NCBI GenBank assembly: GCA_013398955.1
Contig: VWPU01017411.1
Coordinates: 124,001 to 188,000 of the forward strand
Reading direction: 5' to 3'
DNA: 64,000 bases
From: Callaeas wilsoni
Taxonomy: Eukaryota; Chordata; Aves; Passeriformes; Callaeidae
The notes under the pieces were generated by a model. That model was not told where the DNA came from and did not search any database. It saw nothing but the letters and a program-made list of their open reading frames with translations. Of this stretch, positions 24,868-39,889 are shown piece after piece. How positions within the stretch are numbered: position 1 is the stretch's first letter; the number at the start of each line of letters is the position of its first letter. The position numbers and the translations under genes are program-made.

Positions 24868-25216
24868 CATCATAGAATCATGGAATACGCTGGTTTGGAA
24901 GGGACCCACAAAGACCATCAAAGTCCAACTCTCAGCCATGCACAGCACCATCCCCAAGAGTCACACCAGGGAGTGTTACTGAGAGCATTGTCCAAACACT
25001 TCTTGAACTCTGTCAGGCTTGGTGCTGTGACCACTTCCCTGGGAAGCCTGTTCCAGTGCCCAAACACCCTCTGGATAAAAAACCTTTTCCTTACATCCAG
25101 CCTTAACATCCCTGGACACACCTTCAGGCCATTCCCTTGGATCCTGTCACTGGTTACCATAGGGAAGAGATCAGTGCCCTCCCCTCCTTTTCCCTGTCCA
25201 CCTGAAGGCTTATGGA
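24868..25216 (-). mobile_element. CR1 LINE, reverse orientation, 5'-truncated
   Basis: On the plus strand it opens with CATAGAATCATGGAATACGC, then GGTTTGGAAGGGACCCACAA and CATCAAAGTCCAACTC. It continues with CTTCCCTGGGAAGCCTGTTC, CAGTGCCCAAACACCCTCTG and a CTTTTCCTTACATCCA block, which is the reverse complement of a CR1 3' end (the AATAC-type tail variant). It is one of the best-preserved copies in the window and keeps long open frames on both strands (24880-25236 plus, 24918-25265 minus), which are repeat-derived and not host genes. Inserted in the sense orientation relative to CLVS1. Confidence 0.92.
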
Positions 25217-26513
25217 ACACAACTGATTTTCCATGATATTTAGGTGCCAGTATTAGCAAAGGCAATTCACTCTTGGTAGGACCGAAGCTCTGGTCATATA
25301 GAGGTTAACTTTTATTATATAACAAAGTTGTGCCAGTAAGTGTTTGGATAAAGAATAATATTAAAATTTATGGAAAAGTAACATTTCTAATAGTACTAGA
25401 AATAAAAAAATGTTTACTATTTAGCTAAAAAAATGCCAACTTCTGGATCTCAGAGACTGAATTCATTCAATGGACAGACAATTGTTGGCAGCAACTGAAA
25501 AGGAACCTAAGGATGCTTCTGGGAAATAAAGGAACCCTCAACAGAGTATGAAATAGAGATGAAAGGGTCAAGATGACCCATGGCTCGTCTACCCAGGAAA
25601 GTTTCTCTTGCCATAATTTGGGCTACAATAAGAGAAGCCTATTGCTCCAGGGAGAAAAATATAATGAAGAAGAACAAGTGAATGTATTGTGCTTACAGAT
25701 CATGTAGAAAGCAAGCAAAACATTGAAATATTTCATTTGCATACGAATGACCTAAAAATGGCATCTATTGCAATGTCTCTAATGAGAAATTGAAAAGGCA
25801 GTAACTCTCTGGGAGGTGACCTTATGAAACTGGGGCATCCATATATGCATGATCATTATCTCTTCATGAAATGATTTGCTTGGAATGCCATTGGGTTGCG
25901 CTTGGAGCCACAACTCTTTTTCTTGGAAATACAAAATATTTGACAGTGTAAACAGTACTAAGTTACACACAAATTATGTTAGATATGGGGGGAAAGTGTA
26001 AAAAAATCCCATCTGGAGGCCTCAAGTAACTCAGAAATTCTGACATAAACTAAACAAATTAAGATGTAAAGTGTAAAGATATATTCCAGTGGAACTCCCT
26101 GGGAATGTCTCCCTCAGCAGACTCCTCACATGAGGGAGCTATAAGGAAATTTGCATCTATCAAGTTGCCTGCAGCAGCAGCTTGAGAGGGCTGCTAAGAT
26201 GCACGCAGAGAGGGTAGATCACAACCCGGTCTGTATTTAACATTGTGAAATTACCGTGGCACCAGTGATGCATTGGAGGTCACATGAACTCTGAAGACAA
26301 GATGCCTGTTCTTGTCAGGCAGCTGTCAGAGTCACTTTGGTCTCACAGGTGTCTTCAGACAGATAGAGCAAAGCAGCAAGTCCAGTATGGTTTGTGAAAT
26401 GTGATAAAGGTGGGAAGCAGTCATGCCAATGTGCAGTGAACTCATCCGGGGTGCAAGCGACACTGCTGCACCAGATGGACACAAGCAGAGGTGGAATAGA
26501 TTTTCTCATCTGA

Positions 26514-26559
26514 GACAGCTGAGCTCAAGGACCTGAGACAGCAGGAACTGAAGGACCTG
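26514..26559. repeat. 23-bp degenerate tandem duplication
   Basis: GACAGCTGAGCTCAAGGACC at 26514 is repeated at 26537 as GACAGCAGGAACTGAAGGAC. It reads through as an E-L-K-D-L repeat on the plus strand, but the frame is short and bounded by stops at 26497 and near 26640. Confidence 0.6.
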
Positions 26560-29500
26560 GCTGTGGCAGAAATGACAGCATGGATATTAAAACTGAGATC
26601 CAAGGGTCCATGTGACGTTACAGCACACCTTAGGAATTAATTGAACCTTGATAACTGATGGTCTTTGAGATGCTGAATTGCATCAAAAATCACTGATGAT
26701 GTGTCTAGAAAGGGGAGTTGTGAGAAAATAACAAACTTGCAGGAGGACCTGAAAATAGACACTTATTAATAAATGATTACTGGTTCCTTTCCTACTTCAT
26801 CAATCCAGCCATGATCTGTTTATTACCCGCTCTGTTGCTGTGCTCACTACTTGGAGTGGAAAGGTGAAACAGCACTTTCTTTGTATTTCCTTTAATAGTG
26901 GCAGGAACCACCTCTTTTCTCTTGCAGTGGATAGGATAAGGTCTCCCACATTGCTTACAGAAACCACATCAGTAGGAAGCAAAAGTAAGGAAAAGAATAC
27001 AAGAAGGAGGTAGTAAATGTGTTCTCCCCAATGGCATTTTCACAACAGGATAATTTCTCTGGCTTCAGATCCCCTGATCATAATAGCAAACCATCTGCTC
27101 ATGGAAAGAAGACACTTCAAGAAAGGATATTTGGCTTAGTCATCCTGTCACATCACAGCTCTGCAGGGTTTCTTTTATTCTAGTAAAGAGGTTTCATTTT
27201 TAATCCTGTTTCTGCATTCCTTAAAGAAACATTTAGATGTGGTTTTTATAGTTTAATCTGACAATTCTTCTAAAAAGCATCGTGTGAGACAATCGAGCAT
27301 CCTACAGAAGTATAAAGCTAGTAGTACAAGCAATTGTAGTAACAATAAAGCACAACAGCAGTTAAAATATTATAGAATCAGGTGCCCCAAAAGACAGTTC
27401 AAAGCATGCGTAGACTCTTTACGACAGGAGAATCAGCCATGCTTAACACCAGTGACAACCAAAGATATGCACAACACTGGCATTTACAGGGATGCAGAAC
27501 TCAGCTCTCTGTGGCAGATCCAACTCCTTTCCAGGATGCAGTCCAAATTATGGCCCTGTGTGGGCTAAGTTCATAGGGCCAGCTCCTCCCTGTGTGACTA
27601 GACCTGTCCTATGCTCGTGGATGCATACACATGCATGTTACACAGTCTTTCATTTTCTCTCTGACTTCCCTCTTGCCTCCTCTGGCCTCTGCTCTCTGAG
27701 CTGCCAGTGTAATGTGAACAAGTTGGAGGCAGAGGTGCAGTCTAGTGGGACACTATTATTTCATTTCTCTGCCTTCTGCCACGTTTTCCTGCTCCTCCAA
27801 GAAAATTCCTCTCTAGTAGATAATGAGTATTTGTTTCTGTTATTCTCCAAAGCTTGTCGTAAGTTTCAAACTGCAAACAAGGACCTGATGCTAATGTTCA
27901 TGTGCCTTTTTGGTGCCTTTTCCCCCCTCCCTTGTTGTAATTTCTTCACACTTCCTATCATTCATAGTCCTCTCCTGGCTCAGCTAAGTTTGTTGAAACA
28001 AAATCCGTGGCAATATTGTGTGCATTTTGTCTTTCATTTTGATTGACTTCACATGTGTTTTTAGAGCTACAGGTCAAAAGCTTCATTGCCCCTGCTGCTT
28101 TATAAAGCATTCTTCTAAATAAATAGCACATACCACAGACATGCCTGATCATCCTAGCAAAATAAGAAGCTATCCAGACCAGCTGGAAGCTGAAGAAAAC
28201 AGCACCTGTCTGCACACAGCAATTGTGTGTAAATCTAGAGACAAAACGAAAAGCCTTGCCTCTGCTCAGACATGGGAAAATTTACAGTGAAGTGAAGCTC
28301 AACATATAAAAATAAGCATTTCTGAAAAAGGAGGAGAGGTTACTGTCCCATCACTGCTCATAACCTCCTGGAAGCTGCTGGTTACTACCCCTTGTGGAGC
28401 CTGGTCTTCTGAGGGTCCCTATAACATTGCATATTACCCTTTCACCTACAGATGGCTTGGGTGAACCTGATGTATATGCCCTGAGACATCAAAGAGTATT
28501 TATGATCCACAGCTGTGGAAAACTCCACAACGAGGGGTGGATACTAATATGTGCCTGTGTCTGGGATTCCTCCAAGTGTACACTCGTGAGGCTTGAGTTC
28601 CTCAAACCAACTTCTGAAGAATTGCACTGGGTTAACAACAGCCACACCACTGTTTTTCACCTCCCCCAATTAAAACATGGTAACATCTAAATTCTTATTC
28701 ATTTATAGCTGTTCAATCGTATGTTTATTTTCTAAGTGTTTATAAGAAAATATCTTCTCTTGTGCTTGAGTATTTTAGAAGCCAGGTAACTGAATAAAAT
28801 GTTAACACCTAGCACTTGCTCATTTTACACACAGTAGCATGGACAGTGTTTTCTCTATTTAGAAGAAGACCTGAATATAGCACTTGTCAGTGCATGAAGC
28901 AGTGAAATTTGCTGTGTATTATTTTTTTTTCCTGCCTGATGAGTGTCTTGGCTTTATGACAGATTTTAATGTCAGTAGAAACTGTAGCTCCAAGATACGG
29001 TCCCAGCTCCAATGGCTTCAGGTTACAGATTTGTTTGTCAAAACAAGACGGTTCTGAATTACTCTGGCCTCAAGGCTCTGACTCCACTGAGTAGAATTAG
29101 GAACTTCTCCATCTAATTCTACTTTCCATCTGATTTTCCATATTAAGCTTTGCTTCAGCCTTGTATTGGTTTTGCTTATTTTGTAGCATATACTACAAGT
29201 CAAGTATGTTTTGGTGGAACTGGCAAAAAACCAGGAGGGAACATTTCAGCCATGTGGTTTTGCTGTGCTGTTCAGCATTGTGTTGTGATTCCAGACATGC
29301 TGACAAATGCAGCAAGCAAGTAGGTGGGTTCCAATGGTGAGCCAGGGGGCTGGAGAGGTGGCAGATATGACTTTGCATTTTAAACATTTTGCAGTGTCTA
29401 TGCCTGCAAGAGCTTCACACATCCTCTCCTAAAGAACTTGATATTTCTTTTCATATTTTTTGGTATCAGGCTTCGAGGAAACACCTGCAATATTAGGGCT

Positions 29501-32500
29501 GCGTATTTTAAGAGCTGCCTTCACTGTCATGGGTTTGGAAGGATGAAATAGTCTGACATTTAAATGGAACTAACACTGAATGCTGATCATGTGCTGTCTT
29601 GCAGGACTGTGTTTACTGGTAGATGCCCACAAAGGAGAGTTGACAGTTCACCTTAATGTGAGACCACCAGAGGGAATATTCATCAAGCAAAATGAAAGGG
29701 ATCAAACACGCCTGACAGAAGAGTCTCATGATGGCTTGAGCCCTTGGACATTTGTATGAGAATCTGCTCACTGTCTGCTTTACTTTTCATTAAATCAAAG
29801 TGTACATTGAAAACTCTGCCTTGCCATCTTTGCAACCCCTCTCCATTGACTCAGTGGTCTCCTGTGAGGCCATGTTTTGGGAAACTTCTCAGGCTACCTT
29901 CCTCTCTAAGATTGCCTTCTAACTTCCCTCATGCTCCCTCCTTTGCTCTTCAGAGGGCATATAGCTCTGGCAACATTTAAAGGTGGGCCTGCACAGATGA
30001 TCAGTGACCCAGGTGCCCTCGGGTTTGGTACATGGATGTTACCTGGTATTTTTGTTGTCAGGGAAAGCATAAAATACAAGAGCAGGAAATTTCCTAAGTC
30101 AGACAAATAGATCTGAACATTGCTGCCTTCTCTTCCATCCTTTGACCTTACTTGCTTGTGTTAATGACTGCTGACACCAGTGTGATCTCTGATTGCCTTT
30201 TCTTTGCCTCTGAGTAGTTAACAACAGGACAAATACTCAGGAGATCAACACTTCGTTGCTCAAATTCAGTTTTTAAAAAAACCTTTCATAAAAAAATAGG
30301 AAGGTCCTTGCTGAGCCAAACCCAGCAAATCCAACATCCTATCTCCGGCAGTGGCTAAAGATGGACAGCCAGGAAGTAGTACAAAACCAGGATAAAATTT
30401 ATATATTCACAGAGTACTCTCAGTGTCCAGTAGTTTCCTGTGTTTGCTTTTTTCCAAAAGGCGTTTTTCTGTCTCAAACGACATCTCTTCTCTAATGACA
30501 ATTAGGTCATAACTCTCCAATCTATGGAAGAAAAAAAAAAAGAATGAACTAAAGTGATGGGAATTTTGAAGACTTTTTATTCCTGAGGAGTCCAGATAGC
30601 CTGCCTGGGAATAGATTGCAAGGTTTAGCTTTCTCCTATCAAAACATTTCTTACTAAAACAGAAGGGAGGCAGTCATCTGCAATGCTGTCCTGGGTTTGT
30701 TATGAAAAAGGGAAGGGTACACCATCATGATTTCCTTTTCTCTGGTTTTCAGCATATTTTAGTATTGCCACAGTCAATAGCTAATCACTTGTTTCTCTGA
30801 AATACTCTTTTGGGACTCTTTGGATCTTGTAGGAGAATTTTCCACTGTAAAAAATAACAAAAAGCATTTCTGTGAGAGTGGCCAAGCCTATAATTATCAT
30901 CCTGAGAGCATGAATCAGGATCCCAGATTTTGTAGTACAGAGTTCTTTCAGTTACTCCTCCTTCATGTCTCCAATCAGGTACCATCCTGTGAGTAACACC
31001 ATGTGTGCTCCAGGAATATTTCAGTGCTAGCCAGGAAAATTTTACATGTACTCCTCAGACACTTGTGAATCCCGCGAGAGCTCTGCACTCCTATGCAGTG
31101 CTTAAACAACAAGGCATAAAAACTTCTGGAAAAGAAATCAGGATCTTTACGATCACATTGGTTACATTGCATATATAATAGATAATTTTGCAAGTCATCC
31201 TTGGAGCTGAGAGCTGCTGAACAGATTTCACAGTGTGACAATGACCTCAGGACCCAAGGGTAGCAGATCTCCTTGGACTACCTGAGAACCTGACCTGGCT
31301 CAGCACTCTGGTGTTGAACATTTACAAGTACAAACTGTGACTTTTCAAAACACTTGCTTGTTTTTCATTAGCTTGACATTTCCTTTTTAGATTCACTTCC
31401 AAGCCTGAGGCATGTGGGCTTTCTAAGGTGAAAAAGGGTTGAATAAAAGCTGATGATTGATTGTAAGAAAACAATTTGCAAGGAAAGGGAAAACAACAGC
31501 ATGTCACTTCACCTAGAAGCACTAGCCATTTGAAAGCTCAGCACCTGCTATTCTGTGACATTCTGCAGCAGTACTTCTGGATCTCCTGATATTGGCAAGT
31601 GTTTAGTAGAACTCAGTGTAAAGTAAAAGGGTTGAAAAGGATATTAAAGCTATCTCAGTTTAGCAAAATATGACATATTTAAGAATCCCTTAGAATTTGT
31701 TATACTTAGATGTCTAGAATGCTAGAGGGAAATGATCTCTGAAGAGATCATGAAGACTACAATAACTTCTAGAAGGTATAGTGCATCCCTTATTCCAGTG
31801 CTCTTCATTTTTGTAGCTGTCTTTATTCCTGGGAATGCAATAAAGTGTATTTTCTAAAAATTCCACTAAAAACACTGTTATGTTTACAGCTACTCAACAC
31901 AATTTCTGTGCAGTACCAAAACAGGTGAAGACAGAAACAAGCAGTCATTTAAAAAAATCTATTCTTGTAAAACAGAATGCCTCATCCGTAAAACCCCTTG
32001 GGTTTAGGAAAAACATCAACAACTCACAACACCCATAAATCTTAATTCGGTTTCTTAGTGGAAGATATTTACTGAAGCCTTCCAGAATGCTGAAGGCTTT
32101 CTGGAAAAAAAGAGTGTGATACAGTGTCCCCCACTTACATAGGGCATATTCACAACCTTCCCTTAGAATCCAGACATGAATATCCTCACCATAGGTCAAC
32201 CCTCTGCCTCAGGATTTCTCTCTGCTTCCTGATCCACAGGGAGCACTTAAATACTCCTCTCCCTTGGCCCTGGAAACACCATTTATTCTGCAAAGTAAAC
32301 AATCTCCGGACTGGGAAACCACAGGAAGCCCTTTATAACACTTAAGCATTCTTACGTGACCATTTAACCCTTTAGATAGGCAAACAAGAAATGATTTTGC
32401 TGACAACATGACCAAATCAATACCTTGCATCCCTCAGTGAAGGACAGGTACTCTTCCATCCAGTGCTATCCAGCTTTTAAGACTGCAAGGTGATACAATT

Positions 32501-35500
32501 TGGTACCAATTTGTTTCAGGTAGTAACAGCTGGACCACGACAACAAAAAAGCATTTCTATTGGAGAATAATTTCTAGCAAACTCGAGCATTTGCTGTCTG
32601 AGTCAAAAGGTGTTCAGGAAAGCTACACAGCTACACTGACATATTTTAAATAACGTATATACACACAGCTCAAGGGGGATTTCTTAGCTTGGGTGGTTGT
32701 CACCAGAGTAATTATCCAATTTTAAGACTAGCACTAGCGAATGGGGTAATAGAGCATCTGTCTGCCTCAACTGTAGAGACAAGACCCATGTGGTCAAGAT
32801 TTGTTAAGAAAGTGGTATATTCACTGAAGAAACAAAAGATTGACTGAAATTACTTGTAATTATCTGATGAAGCATCTTGCCAAAAAAAAAGAGGAAAAAA
32901 ATCAAGCAAATGCACAAACTGAATTATTTCCAAGTTTTGTATTGATATGTAGCTTCAATGTGATACGAAAAGGGAGAAAGAAACACTCAAAAATGACATG
33001 AAGTCTTTTGCAAGTCAAAGAATAAACTGGATGTTTTCTGTTTTGTTTTGACCCACAACAATTGCTTTTCAACTGTTATACTGGGAAAACGACTTAGAAA
33101 ATCAATTTGTTCATCTCTAGTCATTAAGTGTGTAATGAAGCATTCAGTGTGGTTTGTGGCCACAATGAATAAACAACTTATTCAATGTCATTAACATTTT
33201 TGGCCTGTGAACTCATGAACACCTGATAATATTCTTTGTTGTGCAGCTCATGTGAGCTGTCTTCAGTACGAATCATTGTCAAAATTCAAGATAATATTTT
33301 ACTTGTATTGAGCATTTTAAGTATTTCTTTATGGCAGAATCTGAACAAAACACTCTGGGCAAGGTGGTCTAAGGATACACATGTCTTTTTGGCCAGTGAA
33401 GCATTTGTTGGATTGTGTTGAATTGTTCATTAAACTAATGGGATAAAACAAGTATAACAAGGTGTAGCAGGAAAAGATGTCTGCATCATCCTGCCAGCCA
33501 TGTGGTTTTGCTGCATTATGTAGATGTCTCCCATATTAAGTTGTTGCAGGCATCCTATTGTCACCTTGAGGATGAATTTCAATTAGGCACAGTATAGAAT
33601 AGTGTTAATAATTAAAATCATAGCACATATTTTACATGGAAAATGTGATATGTACAGCATAAAATTATAGTTTGATTTCCAGATCACCTTCTCCATAATA
33701 GCACGGAGAGACTTAGATTGGACCCACAATCCATCTAGTCTGGTATTCTGTGATACGCTCTTTCAGTTACTGATTTTAGTAATGTTATTGAAAATACAGC
33801 TATTATTCACAACTGTATAGCTGATACATATTCAAAATCTGTCCAGAAACCAGAAACCCTCAGCACGATTCAAGCATATGATTTGAATGCATGTTAGAGG
33901 GTAAGTGTTGTTCCTGCTGTTTAATGCAGAGGAGCTGCGGGCTGTGACGTTCTAGTGCTGAGCAGACATGCCTAACTGAAAACCTTGGAAATTGGGAAGC
34001 AATCCTGTTCCTCCTTTTGTTCTCAGTGTTGTAAAATAAGACATTAAACAAGACCTGGCCCATACAAAGTAAGCATGAATAGAAATTGAACAGAAAATAC
34101 TTCTCTAAAACCAATCTGGAAACTGGTGAAAATGCAGCCTGGGTACAACTGAGAGGGCAGAACCAGGGTCAGGTGTTAGTGGTTGACCCAAGTCTTTTGG
34201 CTGAGGGTCGAAATAAACACTCCTTCCAAGTTATTTCCTAACCCCTCTCATGACAAAGCTGAAATCCTTCAAGCCCATTTGTAAATATCCACTGGAAACT
34301 ATTTTTGCCTGGCCAGGAAGCAGAGGCAGATCCTCCTGTCTAAATAAAAAGACCTCAAAAACTAGATGTCATACATCCAGGCACAAAGAGACCACAATGA
34401 AATCTGGGAACACTGTAGGTCTGGGGAAGACTAAACACTGGACTGCTGAGTTTATTTTAAGACATTAGCTCCTACTGGAGAATCTATTCTCATGCGGGTT
34501 CCAAATTATTGGAAGAAAAATGTATCATGCGTGTCATGTAACATCTATAGAAATCCCAGAAGACTACAAGACCATCCTTGTATTTGTTCTATGGCTGCAA
34601 GCATGGACTTTATGTGACCTAATGACACATCTGTTTCTCATTCAGAAATGTAATAAAGGTAACTTCATTTTGCTCATGTGACAGGGACATATTGAGTCAC
34701 ACAAGGAGAGAGGGAGATACCGGGACCCAGGGAACTGGGACGCTACTGGAAAAATTGTCAGAATATTTTTATTCCTGTTTCCGTAATTTCTTTCAGAGGG
34801 CTATAGCATGGGTTGGTCTAAAGTTGGAGTTGTTCCTGATTGGATGCTTTTGTTTTATTATCCAGTAGTCCTAACACAGCTTTACTTGTTATCTGGACAA
34901 ACTAACTTTGAAATGTACTGATATACTTAAATTGGTCTAAATTTTTAAATGCTTAGAGTTGCTTGGTTGAACTGACTTGAGCAATCTCATAATCCCATTG
35001 GCAAATAGCCTTGATTGGAAATACATTCAAATCTACTTTTAAAAACCCATCATTCTCTGTTAATACCAGAAATCACCTGCCTGGACATGAGCAGTTAAGG
35101 GATAAAGTTTTGCTTTAGTAACAATATTAGCACACGACTTTGAATTAATCGGGCTGGTTATTATCACTTGAAAATGGTACCATCCCCTGTTGAGTTCAAT
35201 TTCTGATATAATGAATACATATCTAAGCATCTTCATTTTCTTTCTTGTCACGGCTGTTTTGCTTGAAACTATTTTGCCTGGGACATTTAATACATTCATA
35301 ATAATTTTCCAGTCTCTATTTCACTTAGGACAAAAAGATCTAAAAATCCTGAGGAAAAAACACAGCAGAGGTACTACCTAAGTACATTATTTGAAGATAT
35401 GTAGTTTATAAATCAGCATTCTCAAGGACAACTCAATGACAAAGATTTTCTTCAAACCTCACTAGGAAAGGGATGACACATGCCCAGGACAGTAACATAT

Positions 35501-38500
35501 AGTTGATATTCAGAAAAATAATTTGACTTGTAAAGGGGAAGGAAATGAGTCAACAAGACAAGCCTAAGAGTACCAAAGTCATGCCTACACCTCATCACAG
35601 AGTGCATCCCTTGACTGTGCATGGCCTAATTTAATAATTCCACTCGACGCTATGTGGATTTGCCATACCATACCTGAAAGAGCACTAATTCCTTCACATC
35701 AATCTCATTTGGCTCACAACTAGGTCTTAAGTTGATTATCTCAGACATCTTTTACCCCTTCTCTTGCAGTATCGATAAGCTGTACTGTGTACCTCTCTTG
35801 ACTCAGTCTCCAGTTTTAAATGACTTGTTTGTCTCTCCCAGCATCTGAAGTTCCTTAGGCTGTGTCCTGCACAGGCATAGGAAGACCTCCTGATGGGAGA
35901 AGTGCCGAGTGCTTTCACTCTGCATCATTATTTTCTGAATTAGTAGGCACAGTTTGCTCTGTGTCAGTTCAGTCACCTTCATGCTAGAATAATGGGGATT
36001 TTAATTACATGATGTTAAATCTCTCTCTCTGATGTAGCCATGTATTGGAAGGCTCATCATCAATTCAGCAGTCGATTGAGGAAACCTTGGATAATGAGAG
36101 TTTATTAACCCAGGTTAATGAGCCTCAGGCAAAAATGAGGGATTTTGCCCAGCTGAAGAGGAGCACTGAACGCAAACAAGGGTACATGAGCAGAACTCAG
36201 CCCTCTGGAGATCTGCCCAGGAAATGACAGAGCATTTGGTAGAAATACCAGTGACTGGATGCTGAAAGCAGAACATCTGTGTTCTCGGGAGCTACATTTT
36301 TTAATCATGTCCTCCAGACCTCTGAGGAGAGGCAGTTATTCCATCAAGTGCCCTGCAAACAGGGAGGAGAATGGCTCAGGGAAGCAGCAAGCAGGATGAG
36401 TGTCTCTCAAGAAGTCCCTTAGACTCTTCCCTCAGGGTCTCCCTGAGGGGGTCCCTTCTGTTGTCCACCCTGGAACTGCTAACATCTGTGCTCTCAGGAA
36501 TACCCTCTCAGTCCTTGGATCTCATATCCTGTCCTAGGTACAGAGAAGTGCTAAAAATGCCTCATACTAAACATAAGCAACAAGCTACCTGCCTTCCCTG
36601 GAAGAGTCTTCTCATAAAACAATGTCCCCCTCACATAAATTCATACAGGTACAAGTTCCTGTGGAATGACTTAACAGGGACAGGGAATAGGGAAAAATCC
36701 CATGACATCTGGAACAACCATCAGCTGTACAACTTCAGCTTCTCATGCACATCTCCTGTCGTGCTGTTCTACCCTGCCCTGGCAGGACATCGATAGGTAA
36801 GGAGGTGAGAAACAAAGCATCATTGCAACAGAAGGAGCGTTTATTTAATTACAGCTACTCCCTCTTAGTTTATTAAAAAGTATGGATTTATTTGGGGTTT
36901 GGTTTTTTCTGCACTTTTTTTGAATAGTTGTATATGCAGCTGAAGTAACAATAATATTATTTCAGAAGTTGTTTGCTTATTTGCAAGTTGCAAGTAACTG
37001 TCAATCACAGCTAGAAAGAAAGACAGACATTAGCTGACAGAGGAAAAATGCATGAAATTCAGTGATGTGAAATACTACTCTTTCCTGTAATAAATGCATT
37101 AACCATTGAAATTATAAATGAGTAACTGCAATTCAAAAAGATGTAGCACACAGTAGCAATAGCTTCCCAGATTCACATTTTTGTGTCCAGACCCTTTACT
37201 ACAAAGTCTGAGAAGAGCAAACAGTTCAAAATTACTTACTAGGCTGAAATTCTTGATTCTGAAGTCAGCAAAAGATTTGCCCTTGTTGTCAGTTCTGGGA
37301 ATTCGTGTACGCGCTACATTTACTTGTCAGCTCTTGCTGTTGGCAAAATTCAAATGGATACAAATTCCTTAAGCTAGTGGATGGAAGACAAAATGGCCCA
37401 AGAGAAAATGACTCTTGGTTTTCTGAACTTAAGAAAAAGGAAGTTTCTATTTCATATTTTTGCATCTATTGCAAAATATAACTCATAAATCAAAGTATCT
37501 TACCTTGTTCCCTGTAGGGTATCTTGTCAATATTCAAAGAAGGAGAAAAGGACTGCCTAAAATATCAAGTGCTATGAAGTACCTGCAACTGTGGGAATTA
37601 AAATAGCTGGTAAATGACTGAATGAATTGTATATGGCCTAAAGAAAGCTGGGTGCATGTTATTCTTATTATTCTTAGTTTCAATATATGTAAAATTGTAA
37701 AACTGTGATTCAATAAAAATAAAGGCAGCCATGCCAAAAACGTGTCTGAGACATACTTAAATAAATTTATTGTGAAGTCAGCTGTAAAACTTCCACTGTG
37801 CTGCTTCTTCAGAAGGCAAAATCTTGCAGCTCTTGTTAAAGAGCTCTACTAAACAAAACACATACACATACATACATAGAAATGGTCCATGGGTGTTTTC
37901 CAAAATTAGAAACTTATCCATCGAGGAAAAAGCAGTTATACAGATTGTGATAGAGCTGATGACAAAACAGAAGCCCTGCATGTCCATGGGTAAAACTTTG
38001 CCTGCACAGGAAGGTTGTTTTTGTGCAATTTTTCCCATAACATTTATGCAAATATTACTATGACAAGAACGCACCAGTGTATTCGTGACGATGTGCCACT
38101 TTGAGATGACAGCAGATCCCACAGGGCCTTTGGGCTCTTGGAGAGCATGAACTGAGGTGGCTGATCCGTGTTCCTGACAGTCCTGCAGCAATTCCAGTAA
38201 CATGGAGAGAGATCTGTGAGGAGCTCACTGGAGCTGCAGCAGAACATCAGTGCTGGAGAAGACCTCCACTGAACCACCGTTGCCTTATGTATATGCATAT
38301 GTATGGATCTATGTTTGTATATAAAAATAACTGAACAGACTGGTGTTTGTACCTCAATTATTGCTGTCAGGAAGGTGGCTACTGCTGAACAGTGCCATTT
38401 CATGAGTTGTGTAGGAGTGTTTAGAAGAGCACAGGGGATTAATACTAGATTTACCGTGAAGAGCTCCTGCAGCCAGGACCATGACTGCAAAAGGGGTCTT

Positions 38501-39889
38501 GCTTTTTACCCCTCACACCCTTAATCCAGAAGGTAGAAAATGTAATTGCTCTCCAGTGCTGTAAGGCATGTTAAAAGCTTTACAAGCCTATGTGGCAACC
38601 ATCTTTTCTACAGTTGGGGTATGTGTACACATTGTAAAGTAATTTTCTAGCTCTCTGTGAAAAACCCCAGCAGCAAGTACTGCTTGGAGGGAGGGAGGGG
38701 GACTTCAGAGGTTTGAATTAGAGGACATAAGGAGCAAAATAAATACAGTAACACAAGGAGCATTTTCTAGGTCTAGATTAAAATAGCCACTCATGGCTTC
38801 ATATCTTCTGATGAGCCTTAAGAAATGTACCTGCACCACAGTGTTGACAATTCAATTTATAAAATCCAAAGGTAGATGAAGAGCTAAGGGTATTGATTAA
38901 ACTATGAACCAGTATACTGTTCCTATTTTTTATGGCTGTAGCTACAATAAACATATGGCAGATTAAAGTTTTAACCTGTTTGTTACCACCACCTGGAGAA
39001 GGCTCCAGATCCAAAGGTGAGAAAAACTAATTATTTAGGAATACAGAAGCATATGCAGCCAATCATTAGAGGTTTTGAGATTTCAAAGCAGAAATCCTTT
39101 CAATCTCAGTAAGCAAAAGGGAAAATACAAAGAAATACCCGTTCCTTAGTCCCTACATTATGTTAAGAGGCTTATGAATTTGTGGACTCTTTAACTCTAG
39201 GAGACTGACTGCTGAAGACTGGGGTACTGCAGCAGAGATGCACGCACGCAGTTGTCCTCAGAACTTGTTCTGGAGCTGACACTGCTTTCAACTCCAATTA
39301 GCTTACTCAAAATCATAGCCCTGACCTTTTTTAAAAGAACTGTTATGTATGAATACACACAAACTGTACTAGAAAAAATGATGATTCAGTGAAATATGGT
39401 CCTGTGAGCTTTTGGTACTAGAAAGACACTCCCAGGAATGATGGAGGCCAGCTGGTGCTGAGCACTGTTGCCAGAAGAAGATCTGGGGAGTGAGAAAAAC
39501 CCCCCGGACTGTTCATAAGGATGCTAGTTACTTAAAATACTGATGGTATTTTCCTTTGGATGTAGTGTTGAGATCCTTCTGGCTTCACATGCTAATTGAG
39601 AGAGTGGTAAAGGGAGGGTAACCTCCATATCCCCAATCCTGTTATAAATAACTCTCTTTTCCATATTTAGGGCTATCAGTGAGGTCTAGGTATAGACGTT
39701 GTGCAGTATTATGAAATATTAAACCTGACTAAATGCTTAATTGCACTTGCAGACTTCTTGTAGACCACTTGACAGGCCCTAGTGGCCCTAGTAGTACGGA
39801 AAAAGGACGCTTCCTTTGCCTAAGGATGTGATGTGTGTTCCCTGCCTCAAACCAGGATCACTGCAGGAACGCCTGAGTGATGTGCCATA

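Noticed and set aside
24880..25265. Open frames on both strands (24880-25236 plus, 24918-25265 minus)
   Set aside because: Both are translations of a CR1 3' end and not host genes.
27492..28046. 184-codon plus-strand open frame
   Set aside because: Phe/Cys/Ser-rich composition expected from T-rich sequence; no domain, splice context or repeat family recognised.
34140..34790. Possible solo LTR (AATAAA-like signals and a GATACCGGGACC stretch)
   Set aside because: No clear TG...CA ends, target-site duplication or known LTR motif could be found by eye.
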